A stretch of 32,003 nucleotides of DNA from DATAYA01 sp036272815 (GTDB taxonomy: Bacteria > Pseudomonadota > Alphaproteobacteria > Acetobacterales > Acetobacteraceae), in assembly GCA_036272815.1 (NCBI GenBank), contig DATAYA010000010.1, forward strand, positions 1 to 32,003. The letters are read 5' to 3'. Shown one piece after another: positions 25,314 to 32,003 of the stretch. Position numbers and translations under genes: made by a program. The notes beneath the pieces are model-generated. The model made no database searches. It was not told the DNA's origin and worked only from the letters and a program-made list of their open reading frames with translations. Within the stretch, counting starts at the first letter, position 1; each line of letters starts with the position of its first letter.

Positions 25314-25415
25314 CCGGATGTTTCGGCTGGCCTGATGTTTTGGCTAGGCCGGTGTTCTAGTTGAGCCGGTCTTCTAGTTGGGTCGGTGTTCTGGTTGGAC
25401 TGGTGCTTTGCGAGA
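25314..25415 (+). repeat. Degenerate 17-bp tandem repeat before the export operon
   Basis: Six consecutive 17-base units, of which 25348-25364, 25365-25381 and 25382-25398 are most alike (for example GCCGGTGTTCTAGTTGA, GCCGGTCTTCTAGTTGG, GTCGGTGTTCTGGTTGG). The first two and last units are more diverged. It fills the space between the tRNA and the ribosome-binding site of the export lipoprotein gene (GGAGGG at 25422). Confidence 0.8.
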
Positions 25416-25436
25416 TATGATGGAGGGTTCAGAACG

Positions 25437-26081
25437 GTGATTGGTGCTCGTCGCGCGGCGCGGATGGCAGGCTGTCTCGCCGCCGTCCTTGGGTTGGGAC
25501 TGACCATCGCCGGCTGCGCCGGCGGCCCGGCCTCGAGCACGGCCGCCGCGACGTCGGCCGCCGCCACGCCCAACATGTACGTGATCGGGCCCGGCGACAC
25601 GCTGAGCGTGTTCGTCTACCGCGCGCCCGAACTCAGCGTCGACGCGCTGCCGGTGCGGCCGGACGGGCGCATTTCGGTGCCGCTGATCCCCGATATCGTT
25701 GCCGCCGGCAAGACGCCGAGCCAGCTTGCCAATGACATCGAGGCGCGGCTTCGCACATACGTCAAAGACCCGAATGTCACGGTGATCGTGCGCAGCTTCA
25801 TCGGGCCGTTCAGCCGCCAGGTGCGGGTGATCGGCGAGGCGGTGAAGCCGACCGCGATCCCGTACCGCAGCCACATGACGCTGCTCGACGTGATGATCGC
25901 GACGCAGGGTCTGACACGCTTCGCGGCCGGCAACCGCGCCGTGATCGTCCGCCACCTGCCGGACGGGACGGAGACGACGATCCACGTCCATCTCGCCAGC
26001 CTGCTCAACGACGGCAACATCAAGGACAACGTCGAGATGCAGCCGGGCGACACGCTGATTATCCCGGAATCGTGGTTCTGA
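25437..26081 (+). CDS. Polysaccharide export outer-membrane lipoprotein (Wza/BexD-like)
   Basis: A 214-residue lipoprotein. The signal peptide (ARRAARMAGCLAAVLGLGL) ends in a lipobox TIAGC, so the mature protein is lipidated on that cysteine. The poly_export domain starts at YVIGPGDTLSVFVYRAPELS and continues to PVRPDGRISVPLIPDIVAAG and FIGPFSRQVRVIGEAV, with SLBB-like beta-grasp segments after it. A C-terminal MQPGDTLIIPESWF resembles exosortase-linked members. Wza-type proteins form the outer-membrane exit ring for exopolysaccharide. I chose the GTG at 25437 because GGAGGG lies nine bases upstream; an in-frame GTG at 25386 lies inside the 17-bp repeat and ATG 25464 is possible but would shorten the positive n-region. 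First gene of the plus arm. Confidence 0.92.
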   Translation: MIGARRAARMAGCLAAVLGLGLTIAGCAGGPASSTAAATSAAATPNMYVIGPGDTLSVFVYRAPELSVDALPVRPDGRISVPLIPDIVAAGKTPSQLANDIEARLRTYVKDPNVTVIVRSFIGPFSRQVRVIGEAVKPTAIPYRSHMTLLDVMIATQGLTRFAAGNRAVIVRHLPDGTETTIHVHLASLLNDGNIKDNVEMQPGDTLIIPESWF

Positions 26082-26131
26082 CCGCGCGACGCCGATGATG
26101 ATCCGGCTTCCTATCACCTGACGGGGCTTGC

Positions 26132-27667
26132 ATGGACTCGATGCGCGTCTTCCTCCGCCAGCAGATCGTGGCCGTCTGGCGGCACCGCTGGATGGCGGTT
26201 GCCATCTCTTGGGTGGTCTGCGGCATTGGCTGGGCGGCCGTGACGGTGCTGCCCAACCAGTTCGAATCCTCCGCCCGGGTCTATGTCAACGTCGATGCGG
26301 TGCTGACGCCGCTGCTGAACGGCATCGCGGTGGAGGGGGCCTCGGCCGCGACGCTCGACTATCTGCAGCGGACGCTGCTCAGCCAGCCGAACATGGACAA
26401 GGTCATCTCCAAGACCGGCCTCGATCTCCAGGTGACGACGCCTGAGAGCCGGCAGCGTATGGTCGAGCAACTGGCCCGCACCATCCACCTGTCGTCGCAG
26501 ACCAACACGCTGTTCACCATCTCCTATCGCAACCCCAGCCCGCAGATGGCGCACGACGTGGTGCAGGCGCTGCTCGACATCTTCGCCGAGAGCACGACCG
26601 GCGCCGACCGCGCCGACCTCGAGAACGCGCAGCACTTCCTCGACCAGCAGATCGCCTCCTACGCGGCGCAGCTCCGGGCGGCGGACCAGCGCCGGGCGGC
26701 GTTCCGCACCAAGTATATCGATCTGCTGCCCAACAGCGAGTACGGCGGCGCAACGGCGCTCGAGTCCGCGCGGGCAGCGGAAGGCGCGCTGGAGGGCCAG
26801 CTCGAGGATGCCATGGCCGCACGCGCGGCGTTGCTGAAGGAGCTGGCCGCCACGCCGCAATACCTGCCGTTCGGCGAGGGTGGCCCCGGCCAGCTCTCGG
26901 CCAACGCGGTGGCGCTGGCGCAGGCCGAGAACAAGCTCGCCGTGCTGCGCCTGCAATACACGGAAAAGGACCCGGACGTGATCGCCCAGCGCGCGCTCGT
27001 GCAGGCGATCCGTAGCGGCAAGATGGGCAGCCTCGCCCCGACGAGCGGCAGCGCGCATGCGACCGCGAGCACCGGCGCGCCGAACCAGCTCTATCAGGAC
27101 CTCAAGCTCAAGGTGGTCGACGCCAACGTGCAGATCGCCTCGTTGCAGCGGCAGCTCAAGGCTGCCACGGCGAACCGCGGGCAGATGGACAAGATCGCCC
27201 GCGCCGTCCCCGAGGTGGAGGCGCAGTCCAAGAACCTCGACCGCGACTACAACGTGCTGCGCACCAATTACGAGGCGCTGCTGGCACGGCGCGAGAGCGC
27301 CTCGATCGCGCAGGCGGCCGACACGCAGGCGGACAAGGTCAAGCTCACGGTTGTCGATCCGCCGCTGGTGCCGCACACGCCGGTGGCGCCGAACCGGCTG
27401 CTGCTGTTCAGCGCGGTGCTGGTGCTCGGCATCGGCGCCGGTGTCGGCCTCGCATTCCTGCGCGGCCAGCTCGACAGCTCGTTCCGCAGCGTCGACGATC
27501 TCCGCAGCCTCGGCCTGCCGGTGCTGGGCGCGCTGTCGCTCGTCGGCACCCCGGCGGTGCGGCAACGGGTCGTCTCGGTGCTCGGCTTCGGCGCCGCCGT
27601 GATGCTGCTGGTCGTGGTGTTCGGCGGCCTGATCGCCCATACCGCGCGCCTGATTTCGGTGATCTGA
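26132..27667 (+). CDS. Wzz-like polysaccharide chain-length determinant, XrtA type
   Basis: A 511-residue inner-membrane protein. One hydrophobic segment lies near residues 21-39, then a long periplasmic, partly coiled-coil domain with GNVR-like features, then hydrophobic segments at about 423-446 and 482-505. The start (RQQIVAVWRHRWMAVAISW, then LPNQFESSARVYVNVDAVL) and VVDPPLVPHTPVAPNR (about 408-423) fit the exosortase A-associated chain-length family (TIGR03007). Such proteins set polymer length and couple the cytoplasmic kinase to the exporter. It follows the export gene by 50 bp and precedes the kinase by 2 bp. ATG at 26141 is an alternative start. Confidence 0.9.
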   Translation: MDSMRVFLRQQIVAVWRHRWMAVAISWVVCGIGWAAVTVLPNQFESSARVYVNVDAVLTPLLNGIAVEGASAATLDYLQRTLLSQPNMDKVISKTGLDLQVTTPESRQRMVEQLARTIHLSSQTNTLFTISYRNPSPQMAHDVVQALLDIFAESTTGADRADLENAQHFLDQQIASYAAQLRAADQRRAAFRTKYIDLLPNSEYGGATALESARAAEGALEGQLEDAMAARAALLKELAATPQYLPFGEGGPGQLSANAVALAQAENKLAVLRLQYTEKDPDVIAQRALVQAIRSGKMGSLAPTSGSAHATASTGAPNQLYQDLKLKVVDANVQIASLQRQLKAATANRGQMDKIARAVPEVEAQSKNLDRDYNVLRTNYEALLARRESASIAQAADTQADKVKLTVVDPPLVPHTPVAPNRLLLFSAVLVLGIGAGVGLAFLRGQLDSSFRSVDDLRSLGLPVLGALSLVGTPAVRQRVVSVLGFGAAVMLLVVVFGGLIAHTARLISVI

Positions 27668-27669
27668 CT

Positions 27670-28698
27670 ATGGCGGGCAAGCAGTTCCACCTCGTCGAGC
27701 GGGCCGCCGAGCGGCTGCGGCAGGAGGGGCTGATCGAGGCCGCGGCGCTCGCGTCCGCCGCGCCACCGGCGCCGATGGCGGCGGAGTCGGCCGAAGGGCC
27801 GACCGCTCTGCAAGATCCGGATGCGCTGACCCGCGTCGCCGACCCGGCACCGTCCGGACTGGCACTTCCCGGACTGGTACCGTCGGGTCTGTCGCCGTCG
27901 GGTCTGGCACCGCCGGGTCTGGCACCGTCAGGACTTGTGCCGCCCGGACCGGTGCCGCCAGAACGCACGCCCCGACCGCCGCCGATCGAGGCAGTAACGC
28001 TCGAGCGCGCCGGCCTGGTGTCGTGGAGCAGCACCCGCTCGCGCGTGTCGGAGGAGATCCGGCTGCTGCAGAGCCAGCTCCTCCGCTCGGCCTTTGCGCC
28101 CGCCGACGGGCGGCAGACGCCGCTCAACCTGGTGATGGTGACCAGCGCCCGGCCGGGCGAGGGCAAGAGCTTCGCCGCCCTGAATATCGCCGCTGGCATC
28201 GCGCGCCAGCAGGACCGCGAGGTGCTGCTGGTCGACGCCGACGGCAAGCAGCACAACCTCGGCGAGAAGCTCGGTCTCGCCGGCGCGCCCGGGCTGCTCG
28301 ACCTGATCGCCGATCCCGGCCTGACGCCGAACGACCTGGTCGTGGCGAGCGCGCTGCCGAAGCTCTCCGTGCTGCCGGTCGGACGGCCGATCGAGCAGAG
28401 CGCCGAGCTGTTCGCGACGCGCCAGATGGCGAGCGTGATCGCCGGCCTCGGCCGCCGCTATGCCGACCGGATCGTGATCCTCGACGCCCCGCCTTGCCTC
28501 TCCAGCAGCGACCCGAGTACGCTGGCGCCGCTGGTGGGACAGGTCGTGTTCGTCGTGCAGGCCGAGCAGACGCAGCGCGAGGAGGTCGAAGCGGGACTTG
28601 ATCTCGTGCAGTCCTGCCCGACGCTGATGCTGCTACTCAACAAGGTGAAGATGAAGACGACGCACGCCTTCGGTGCCTACGCGACGCCCTACGCCTGA
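27670..28698 (+). CDS. CpsD/CapB-like tyrosine autokinase of the exopolysaccharide locus
   Basis: A 342-residue cytoplasmic P-loop protein. The kinase domain covers about 118-330, with Walker A SARPGEGKS (159-167), a Walker A' position VLLVDADGK (185-193) and Walker B IVILDAPP (268-275). In bacterial tyrosine kinases the A' region usually continues with an arginine/proline pattern (DADLRxP); here it is DADGKQHNLG. Only two C-terminal tyrosines (Y337, Y341) are present. Upstream of the domain, residues 55-105 form a proline-rich linker that includes seven near-identical pentapeptides. The order chain-length protein then kinase matches exosortase A loci (TIGR03018 family). It probably cycles phosphorylation with the Wzz-like protein. 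Activity as a tyrosine kinase is likely but not certain. Confidence 0.85.
   Translation: MAGKQFHLVERAAERLRQEGLIEAAALASAAPPAPMAAESAEGPTALQDPDALTRVADPAPSGLALPGLVPSGLSPSGLAPPGLAPSGLVPPGPVPPERTPRPPPIEAVTLERAGLVSWSSTRSRVSEEIRLLQSQLLRSAFAPADGRQTPLNLVMVTSARPGEGKSFAALNIAAGIARQQDREVLLVDADGKQHNLGEKLGLAGAPGLLDLIADPGLTPNDLVVASALPKLSVLPVGRPIEQSAELFATRQMASVIAGLGRRYADRIVILDAPPCLSSSDPSTLAPLVGQVVFVVQAEQTQREEVEAGLDLVQSCPTLMLLLNKVKMKTTHAFGAYATPYA
27850..27954 (+). repeat. 15-bp tandem repeat in the kinase linker
   Basis: Seven 15-bp units (CCGTCGGGTCTGGCA-like) encode PSGLA, LPGLV, PSGLS, PSGLA, PPGLA, PSGLV and PPGPV at residues 61-95, a flexible proline/glycine/leucine linker before the P-loop domain. Confidence 0.9.
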
Positions 28699-28718
28699 GA
28701 CGACGGGCGAGGACGGGG

Positions 28719-30569
28719 ATGCAATCGGGGACGACACGCAAGCTGGCGCCACTGGGGGCGCCAGCGGTGGCGGCGCCAGCACGGGCGGCGCCAGCGCGGG
28801 CCGTGCCGCCGACGATGCGGCGGTGGCCACTGGTGGCGGCGCTCGGGGTGGCGGCGGCGCTGCCGGTGCGGCACGCCTACGCGCTGCCGGCCTCGGCCCT
28901 CGACAGCCCGGGTTCGCTCGCGCCCGGCGGCCTGCCGAGCAGCCTGGCACCGCCCACCACCTCCGAGGTGCCGGCGCCAGGTGCCGCCGGCACGGAGGCG
29001 GCACCGGGCGCCGGCACAGAGGCGGCACCGGGCGCCACCACGGAGACCGGGCCGGGCGGCCAGCTGGTCGTGCCGCGCGGCGTGCGGCCGACCTCCATCT
29101 TGCCGGCGCCAGGGGCCGGCTGGCGCGTGCAGCCCAGCATCGGCGTGCAGGAATATTTCACCGACAACGCCTTCCAGACCCCGACCAACAAGAGTTCCGA
29201 CTTCATCACCGGGATCACGCCCGGTCTCACGCTCAGCGACGACGGGCCGCGCGTGCAGGCGTCGGTGAACTATCAGCCAACCGCGCTGATCTATGCGCGC
29301 AATTCGAGCCAGACCCGGTTTGATCAGAACTTCAGCGGCCAGGCGACAGTGACGCTGGTGCCGGACGAGGTGTTCCTCGACGCGCGCGGCTATGTCACCC
29401 AGGGGGCGAGCAATGGCGGCTTCGCGCCGGGCAACCAGGTGCTGCTGTCGCGCAACCAGTCGACCACGGTCACCACCTTCACCGTCTCGCCTTATGCGGT
29501 GCATCGCTTCGGTGACATTGGCACCGCGGAGATCGGCGCGACGCTCGGCACGACCAGTACGTCCGGCGGCCAGACCACCGGTTTCGATGCCTTCGGCACG
29601 CCGGTCTCGGGCAACCCGAACGGCGACTCGCAATCCGTCGAGGAGCTGGCGCAGTTTACCACCGGCGCCATCCTGCCGCGTATCCAAAACCGCACGCAGT
29701 TCGACGCCACGCAGCAGACCGGCAATGTCGGCACGCAGCAATCGACGCGCTTCTATGCCACCAACCGCGTCGAATACGCGCTCAACCACCATTTCGCGCT
29801 GATCGGCGAGATCGGCTACGAGAACCTGCGCTTCTCCGGCTTCCCGCCGACCCGCATCAGCGACGCGATCTGGCGCGCCGGCGGCCGCTGGGACCCGGAC
29901 CCGGACAGCAGCATCACCATCACCTACGGCCATCGCGACGGGTTCAACAGCCTGTTCGTCAACGCATATTACGCACTGACGGCGCGCACGACGCTGTTCG
30001 CCAGCTACACCTCCGGGCTGCAAACCGACCAGGATCTGATCCAGAACAACCTCAGCCTCGCCGCGCTCGACGAGAACGGGCAGATCGTCAACAGCCAGAA
30101 CACCGGGCCGCTGTTCATCAGCAACAACCTCACCGGGTTCAGCGACAATCTGTTCCGCTCGGAGACGCTCAACGCGAGCGTAACCACCAGCTTCGATCGC
30201 GACTCGGTCTCGTTCGGCGTCTTCCGCCAGCAGCAGACGCCGATCGCCGTCGCGAGCGCCGGCCAGGCAGCGCAGAAGCAGGTGGGCACGAGCGGAGACA
30301 TCACCTGGACACACGCGATCTCCGATGTCACGAACGCAAGCCTGCGGGGCGATTACGGCACCACCAACGCCAGCGGCTCGTTCCTCACCGGCGCCTCCCT
30401 GGCGACGACGAACCAGGAGTTCATCGACCTCACCGCTACGCTCACGCGGCAGTTCACGCCGTCGCTCTCGGGGCTCGCGGAATACATGTACACGCATCGC
30501 AGCTCCGACCAGCCGGGGCTGGGCTTCGTGCAGAACCTGTTCCTCGTCGGCGTGCAGAAGACGTTCTGA
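28719..30569 (+). CDS. Outer-membrane beta-barrel protein, PEP-CTERM system-associated
   Basis: A 616-residue secreted protein. A hydrophobic signal stretch lies at about 36-50, then a low-complexity proline/alanine segment to about 115, then a region rich in alternating polar/apolar strands from GWRVQPSIGVQEYFTDNAFQ (134-153) to the C-terminus, which ends in phenylalanine, the typical BAM signal. It fits the exosortase A-associated barrel family (TIGR03016), encoded at this position between kinase and ATPase, and probably forms the outer-membrane pore or a partner of it. The ATG at 28719 has GAGG 7-10 bases upstream. ATG at 28815 would start directly at the signal peptide (RRWPLVAALGV) but lacks a clear ribosome site. 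A longer extension than usual is visible before the signal. Confidence 0.85.
   Translation: MQSGTTRKLAPLGAPAVAAPARAAPARAVPPTMRRWPLVAALGVAAALPVRHAYALPASALDSPGSLAPGGLPSSLAPPTTSEVPAPGAAGTEAAPGAGTEAAPGATTETGPGGQLVVPRGVRPTSILPAPGAGWRVQPSIGVQEYFTDNAFQTPTNKSSDFITGITPGLTLSDDGPRVQASVNYQPTALIYARNSSQTRFDQNFSGQATVTLVPDEVFLDARGYVTQGASNGGFAPGNQVLLSRNQSTTVTTFTVSPYAVHRFGDIGTAEIGATLGTTSTSGGQTTGFDAFGTPVSGNPNGDSQSVEELAQFTTGAILPRIQNRTQFDATQQTGNVGTQQSTRFYATNRVEYALNHHFALIGEIGYENLRFSGFPPTRISDAIWRAGGRWDPDPDSSITITYGHRDGFNSLFVNAYYALTARTTLFASYTSGLQTDQDLIQNNLSLAALDENGQIVNSQNTGPLFISNNLTGFSDNLFRSETLNASVTTSFDRDSVSFGVFRQQQTPIAVASAGQAAQKQVGTSGDITWTHAISDVTNASLRGDYGTTNASGSFLTGASLATTNQEFIDLTATLTRQFTPSLSGLAEYMYTHRSSDQPGLGFVQNLFLVGVQKTF
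28758..28802 (+). repeat. 15-bp tandem repeat at the start of the barrel gene
   Basis: Three 15-bp units (GCGCCAGCGGTGGCG, GCGCCAGCACGGGCG, GCGCCAGCGCGGGCC) encode alanine/proline-rich residues ahead of the signal peptide. Further on (residues about 89-112) a separate 24-bp repeat encodes GAGTEAAP-type octapeptides. Confidence 0.8.
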
Positions 30570-30578
30570 GGCGACCAG

Positions 30579-31574
30579 GTGTACGCGCAGCATTACGGCT
30601 TCTCGGGGATGCCGTTCCAGCTCACGCCGGATCATCGCTTCTTTTTCGGCAGCTCGGTCCACAACCGCGCGATCGCGCACCTGATCTACGGCCTGGCGCA
30701 GGAGGAAGGCTTCATCATCGTCACCGGCGAGGTGGGCGCAGGCAAGACGACGCTGGTCGAGCAGCTCTGGTCGCAGCTCGACCGCAACACCTACACGATC
30801 GCGCGCATCGTCACGACGCAGGTCGGCAGCGATGACCTGCTGCGGCTGACGCTGGCGGGCTTCGGCATCGACGAGCAGGGCGACAAGGCGACGCTGCTGC
30901 GCCGGCTGGAGCGGATGCTCAAGGAGGAGCGCGCGATCGGCCGCCGCTGCCTGCTGGTGGTCGACGAGGTGCAGAGCCTGTCGACGCCGGCCTTGGAGGA
31001 ATTGCGGATGCTCTCGAACCTGACCGAGGGCGGCCGGGCGTCGTTGCAGACGATCCTGCTCGGGCAGCCGCAGTTCCGCCGCACGCTGGCGAGCCCCGAC
31101 CTCGACCAGTTGCGCCAGCGGGTGCTGGCTTCATTCCATCTCGGCCCGCTCGCGGCGGAGGAGGTGCGCGCCTATATCGAGCACCGGCTGCGCGCCGTTG
31201 GCTGGGTCGATCGGCCGATCTTCTCCGACGCGGCCTATGCCGCGGTCCATCGCCACAGCGGCGGCATCCCGCGCCGGATCAACCGGCTCTGCTCCCGCGT
31301 GCTGCTGCTCGGCGCGCTGGAGGAGGTCGACGAGATCACCGCGGAGATGGTGGAGACGACGGCCGTCGAGCTGTCGGCCGATCTCGGCGGCGATCCCGAT
31401 CCGATGCTCCGCCCTCTGGCGGCCACGGGCGGGGCAGCCACGCCGAACGGGCACGGCGTTCCGTCCGATCTCGCTGACCGGGTGGCGGCGCTGGAGGAGG
31501 TTTTCGCGAAGCGCGAACGCACGTTGCGGCGCCTGCTCGACACCGTCAGCGGCTTTCTGGAAACGCGGGCGTGA
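30579..31574 (+). CDS. ExeA-like AAA ATPase, XrtA/PEP-CTERM system-associated
   Basis: A 331-residue AAA ATPase. It starts YAQHYGFSGMPFQLTPDHRF, the usual N-terminus of GspA/ExeA-like proteins in exosortase loci (TIGR03015). Walker A is GEVGAGKTT (50-58), Walker B LLVVDE (125-130), an arginine-rich sensor segment LRQRVLASF is at about 178-186, and GGIPRRIN (228-235) is the sensor 2 motif. It lies 9 bp after the barrel gene with a GTG start at 30579 and a GAGG just upstream. Its role is probably to energise assembly or export at the inner membrane; this is inference from position. The last 60 residues are variable and may be coiled. Its stop overlaps the deacetylase GTG by 4 bp. Confidence 0.92.
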   Translation: MYAQHYGFSGMPFQLTPDHRFFFGSSVHNRAIAHLIYGLAQEEGFIIVTGEVGAGKTTLVEQLWSQLDRNTYTIARIVTTQVGSDDLLRLTLAGFGIDEQGDKATLLRRLERMLKEERAIGRRCLLVVDEVQSLSTPALEELRMLSNLTEGGRASLQTILLGQPQFRRTLASPDLDQLRQRVLASFHLGPLAAEEVRAYIEHRLRAVGWVDRPIFSDAAYAAVHRHSGGIPRRINRLCSRVLLLGALEEVDEITAEMVETTAVELSADLGGDPDPMLRPLAATGGAATPNGHGVPSDLADRVAALEEVFAKRERTLRRLLDTVSGFLETRA

Positions 31575-32003
31575 GCATTCCCTTGCGCCACGCGATGAGC
31601 ATCGACGTCGAGGATTACTTCCAGGTCCAGGCGTTTGCGCATTGCATCGACCGCGCCGACTGGGACCGCATCCCGTGCCGGGTGGAGGCGAACACCGACC
31701 GGCTGCTCGGGCAGTTCTCCGCGGCCGGCGTGCAGGCGACGTTCTTCACGCTGGGCTGGGTCGCCGAGCGGTATCCGGCGCTGGTGCGGCGGATCGTGAC
31801 GGAGGGGCACGAGCTGGCGAGCCACGGGATGCTGCACATCCGCGCCGATGCGCAGACGCCAGCGGCGTTCCGCGCCGACGTCGCGCGTGCACGGGCGGCG
31901 CTGGAGGATGCCGGCGGCGTCGCGGTCTCGGGCTATCGGGCGGCGACGTTCTCGATCGGGCGGCGCAACACCTGGGCGTTCGCCGAGCTGGAGGCGGCGG
32001 GGT
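31571..32003 (+). CDS. Polysaccharide deacetylase, XrtA/PEP-CTERM type, 5' part
   Basis: The first 144 codons of a NodB-type deacetylase; the gene runs off the right edge. The start SIDVEDYFQVQAF (10-22) carries the catalytic/metal aspartates (D12, D15), TFFTLGWVAERYP (57-69) is the second motif, H85 and H89 in SHGMLH form the metal-binding H-x3-H, and GYRAATFSI (121-129) is motif 3. The DVEDYF start is characteristic of the exosortase-linked family (TIGR03006). It would remove acetyl groups from the polysaccharide. I chose the GTG at 31571 (GTGA overlap with the ATPase stop); ATG at 31595 is the alternative. Domains after motif 3 and the downstream gene order, where an exosortase would be expected, cannot be seen. 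Confidence 0.88.
   Translation, partial: MSIPLRHAMSIDVEDYFQVQAFAHCIDRADWDRIPCRVEANTDRLLGQFSAAGVQATFFTLGWVAERYPALVRRIVTEGHELASHGMLHIRADAQTPAAFRADVARARAALEDAGGVAVSGYRAATFSIGRRNTWAFAELEAAG

Noticed and set aside
25314..25415. CRISPR-like array
   Set aside because: Units are 17 bp and contiguous without spacers, and there are no cas genes; it is a simple tandem repeat.

Overview
This is a very GC-rich, densely coding stretch of a bacterial chromosome. Overlapping ATGA/GTGA stop-start junctions, many GTG starts, the gene families present and a two-hairpin repeat of a kind I associate with acetic-acid-type genomes suggest an alphaproteobacterium near the Acetobacteraceae/Rhodospirillales. That placement is inference; no rRNA or other phylogenetic marker is in the window.

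The left part (1-13.6 kb) is metabolic. It holds the 3' end of a SnoaL-like ester-cyclase gene, a soluble two-HKD phospholipase D-like protein with a small membrane ORF overlapping its end, and three minus-strand units. Unit 1 is a sugar-uptake operon: binding protein, two MalF/MalG-type permeases, a MalK/UgpC-type ATPase, a GH31 alpha-glycosidase and a quinate/shikimate dehydrogenase-like enzyme. Unit 2 is argE-like deacetylase, aspartoacylase-like hydrolase and yjbQ, joined by 4-bp overlaps. Unit 3 is a succinate-semialdehyde-type aldehyde dehydrogenase. A double-hairpin repeat occurs at about 1.54 kb and 13.6 kb.

The right part (13.66-32.0 kb) is one exopolysaccharide locus of the exosortase A (XrtA)/PEP-CTERM type, in two divergent arms. 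The minus arm carries an EpsB-type initiating sugar transferase, the histidine kinase PrsK, the sigma-54-dependent regulator PrsR, the TPR protein PrsT, an O-antigen-ligase-like protein, a small unrecognised membrane protein and a GT4 glycosyltransferase. The plus arm carries a Wza-like export lipoprotein, a Wzz-like chain-length protein, a CpsD-like kinase, an outer-membrane beta-barrel protein, an ExeA-like AAA ATPase and a polysaccharide deacetylase cut by the window edge. The exosortase and its PEP-CTERM substrates are not in the window; the exosortase probably lies beyond 32003. The expected division of labour is: EpsB loads the first sugar on a lipid carrier, glycosyltransferases extend it, Wzz/kinase/export/barrel proteins assemble and export it, the deacetylase modifies it, and PrsK/PrsR control expression through RpoN.

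Between the arms lie a 566-bp region without a gene, a tRNA-Val-like gene with an abnormal anticodon loop (C33, anticodon AAC), and a degenerate 17-bp tandem repeat running up to the start of the export operon. Short in-frame tandem repeats (12, 15 and 24 bp) recur in signal peptides, linkers and tails of five genes. I saw no transposase, CRISPR array or rRNA gene.
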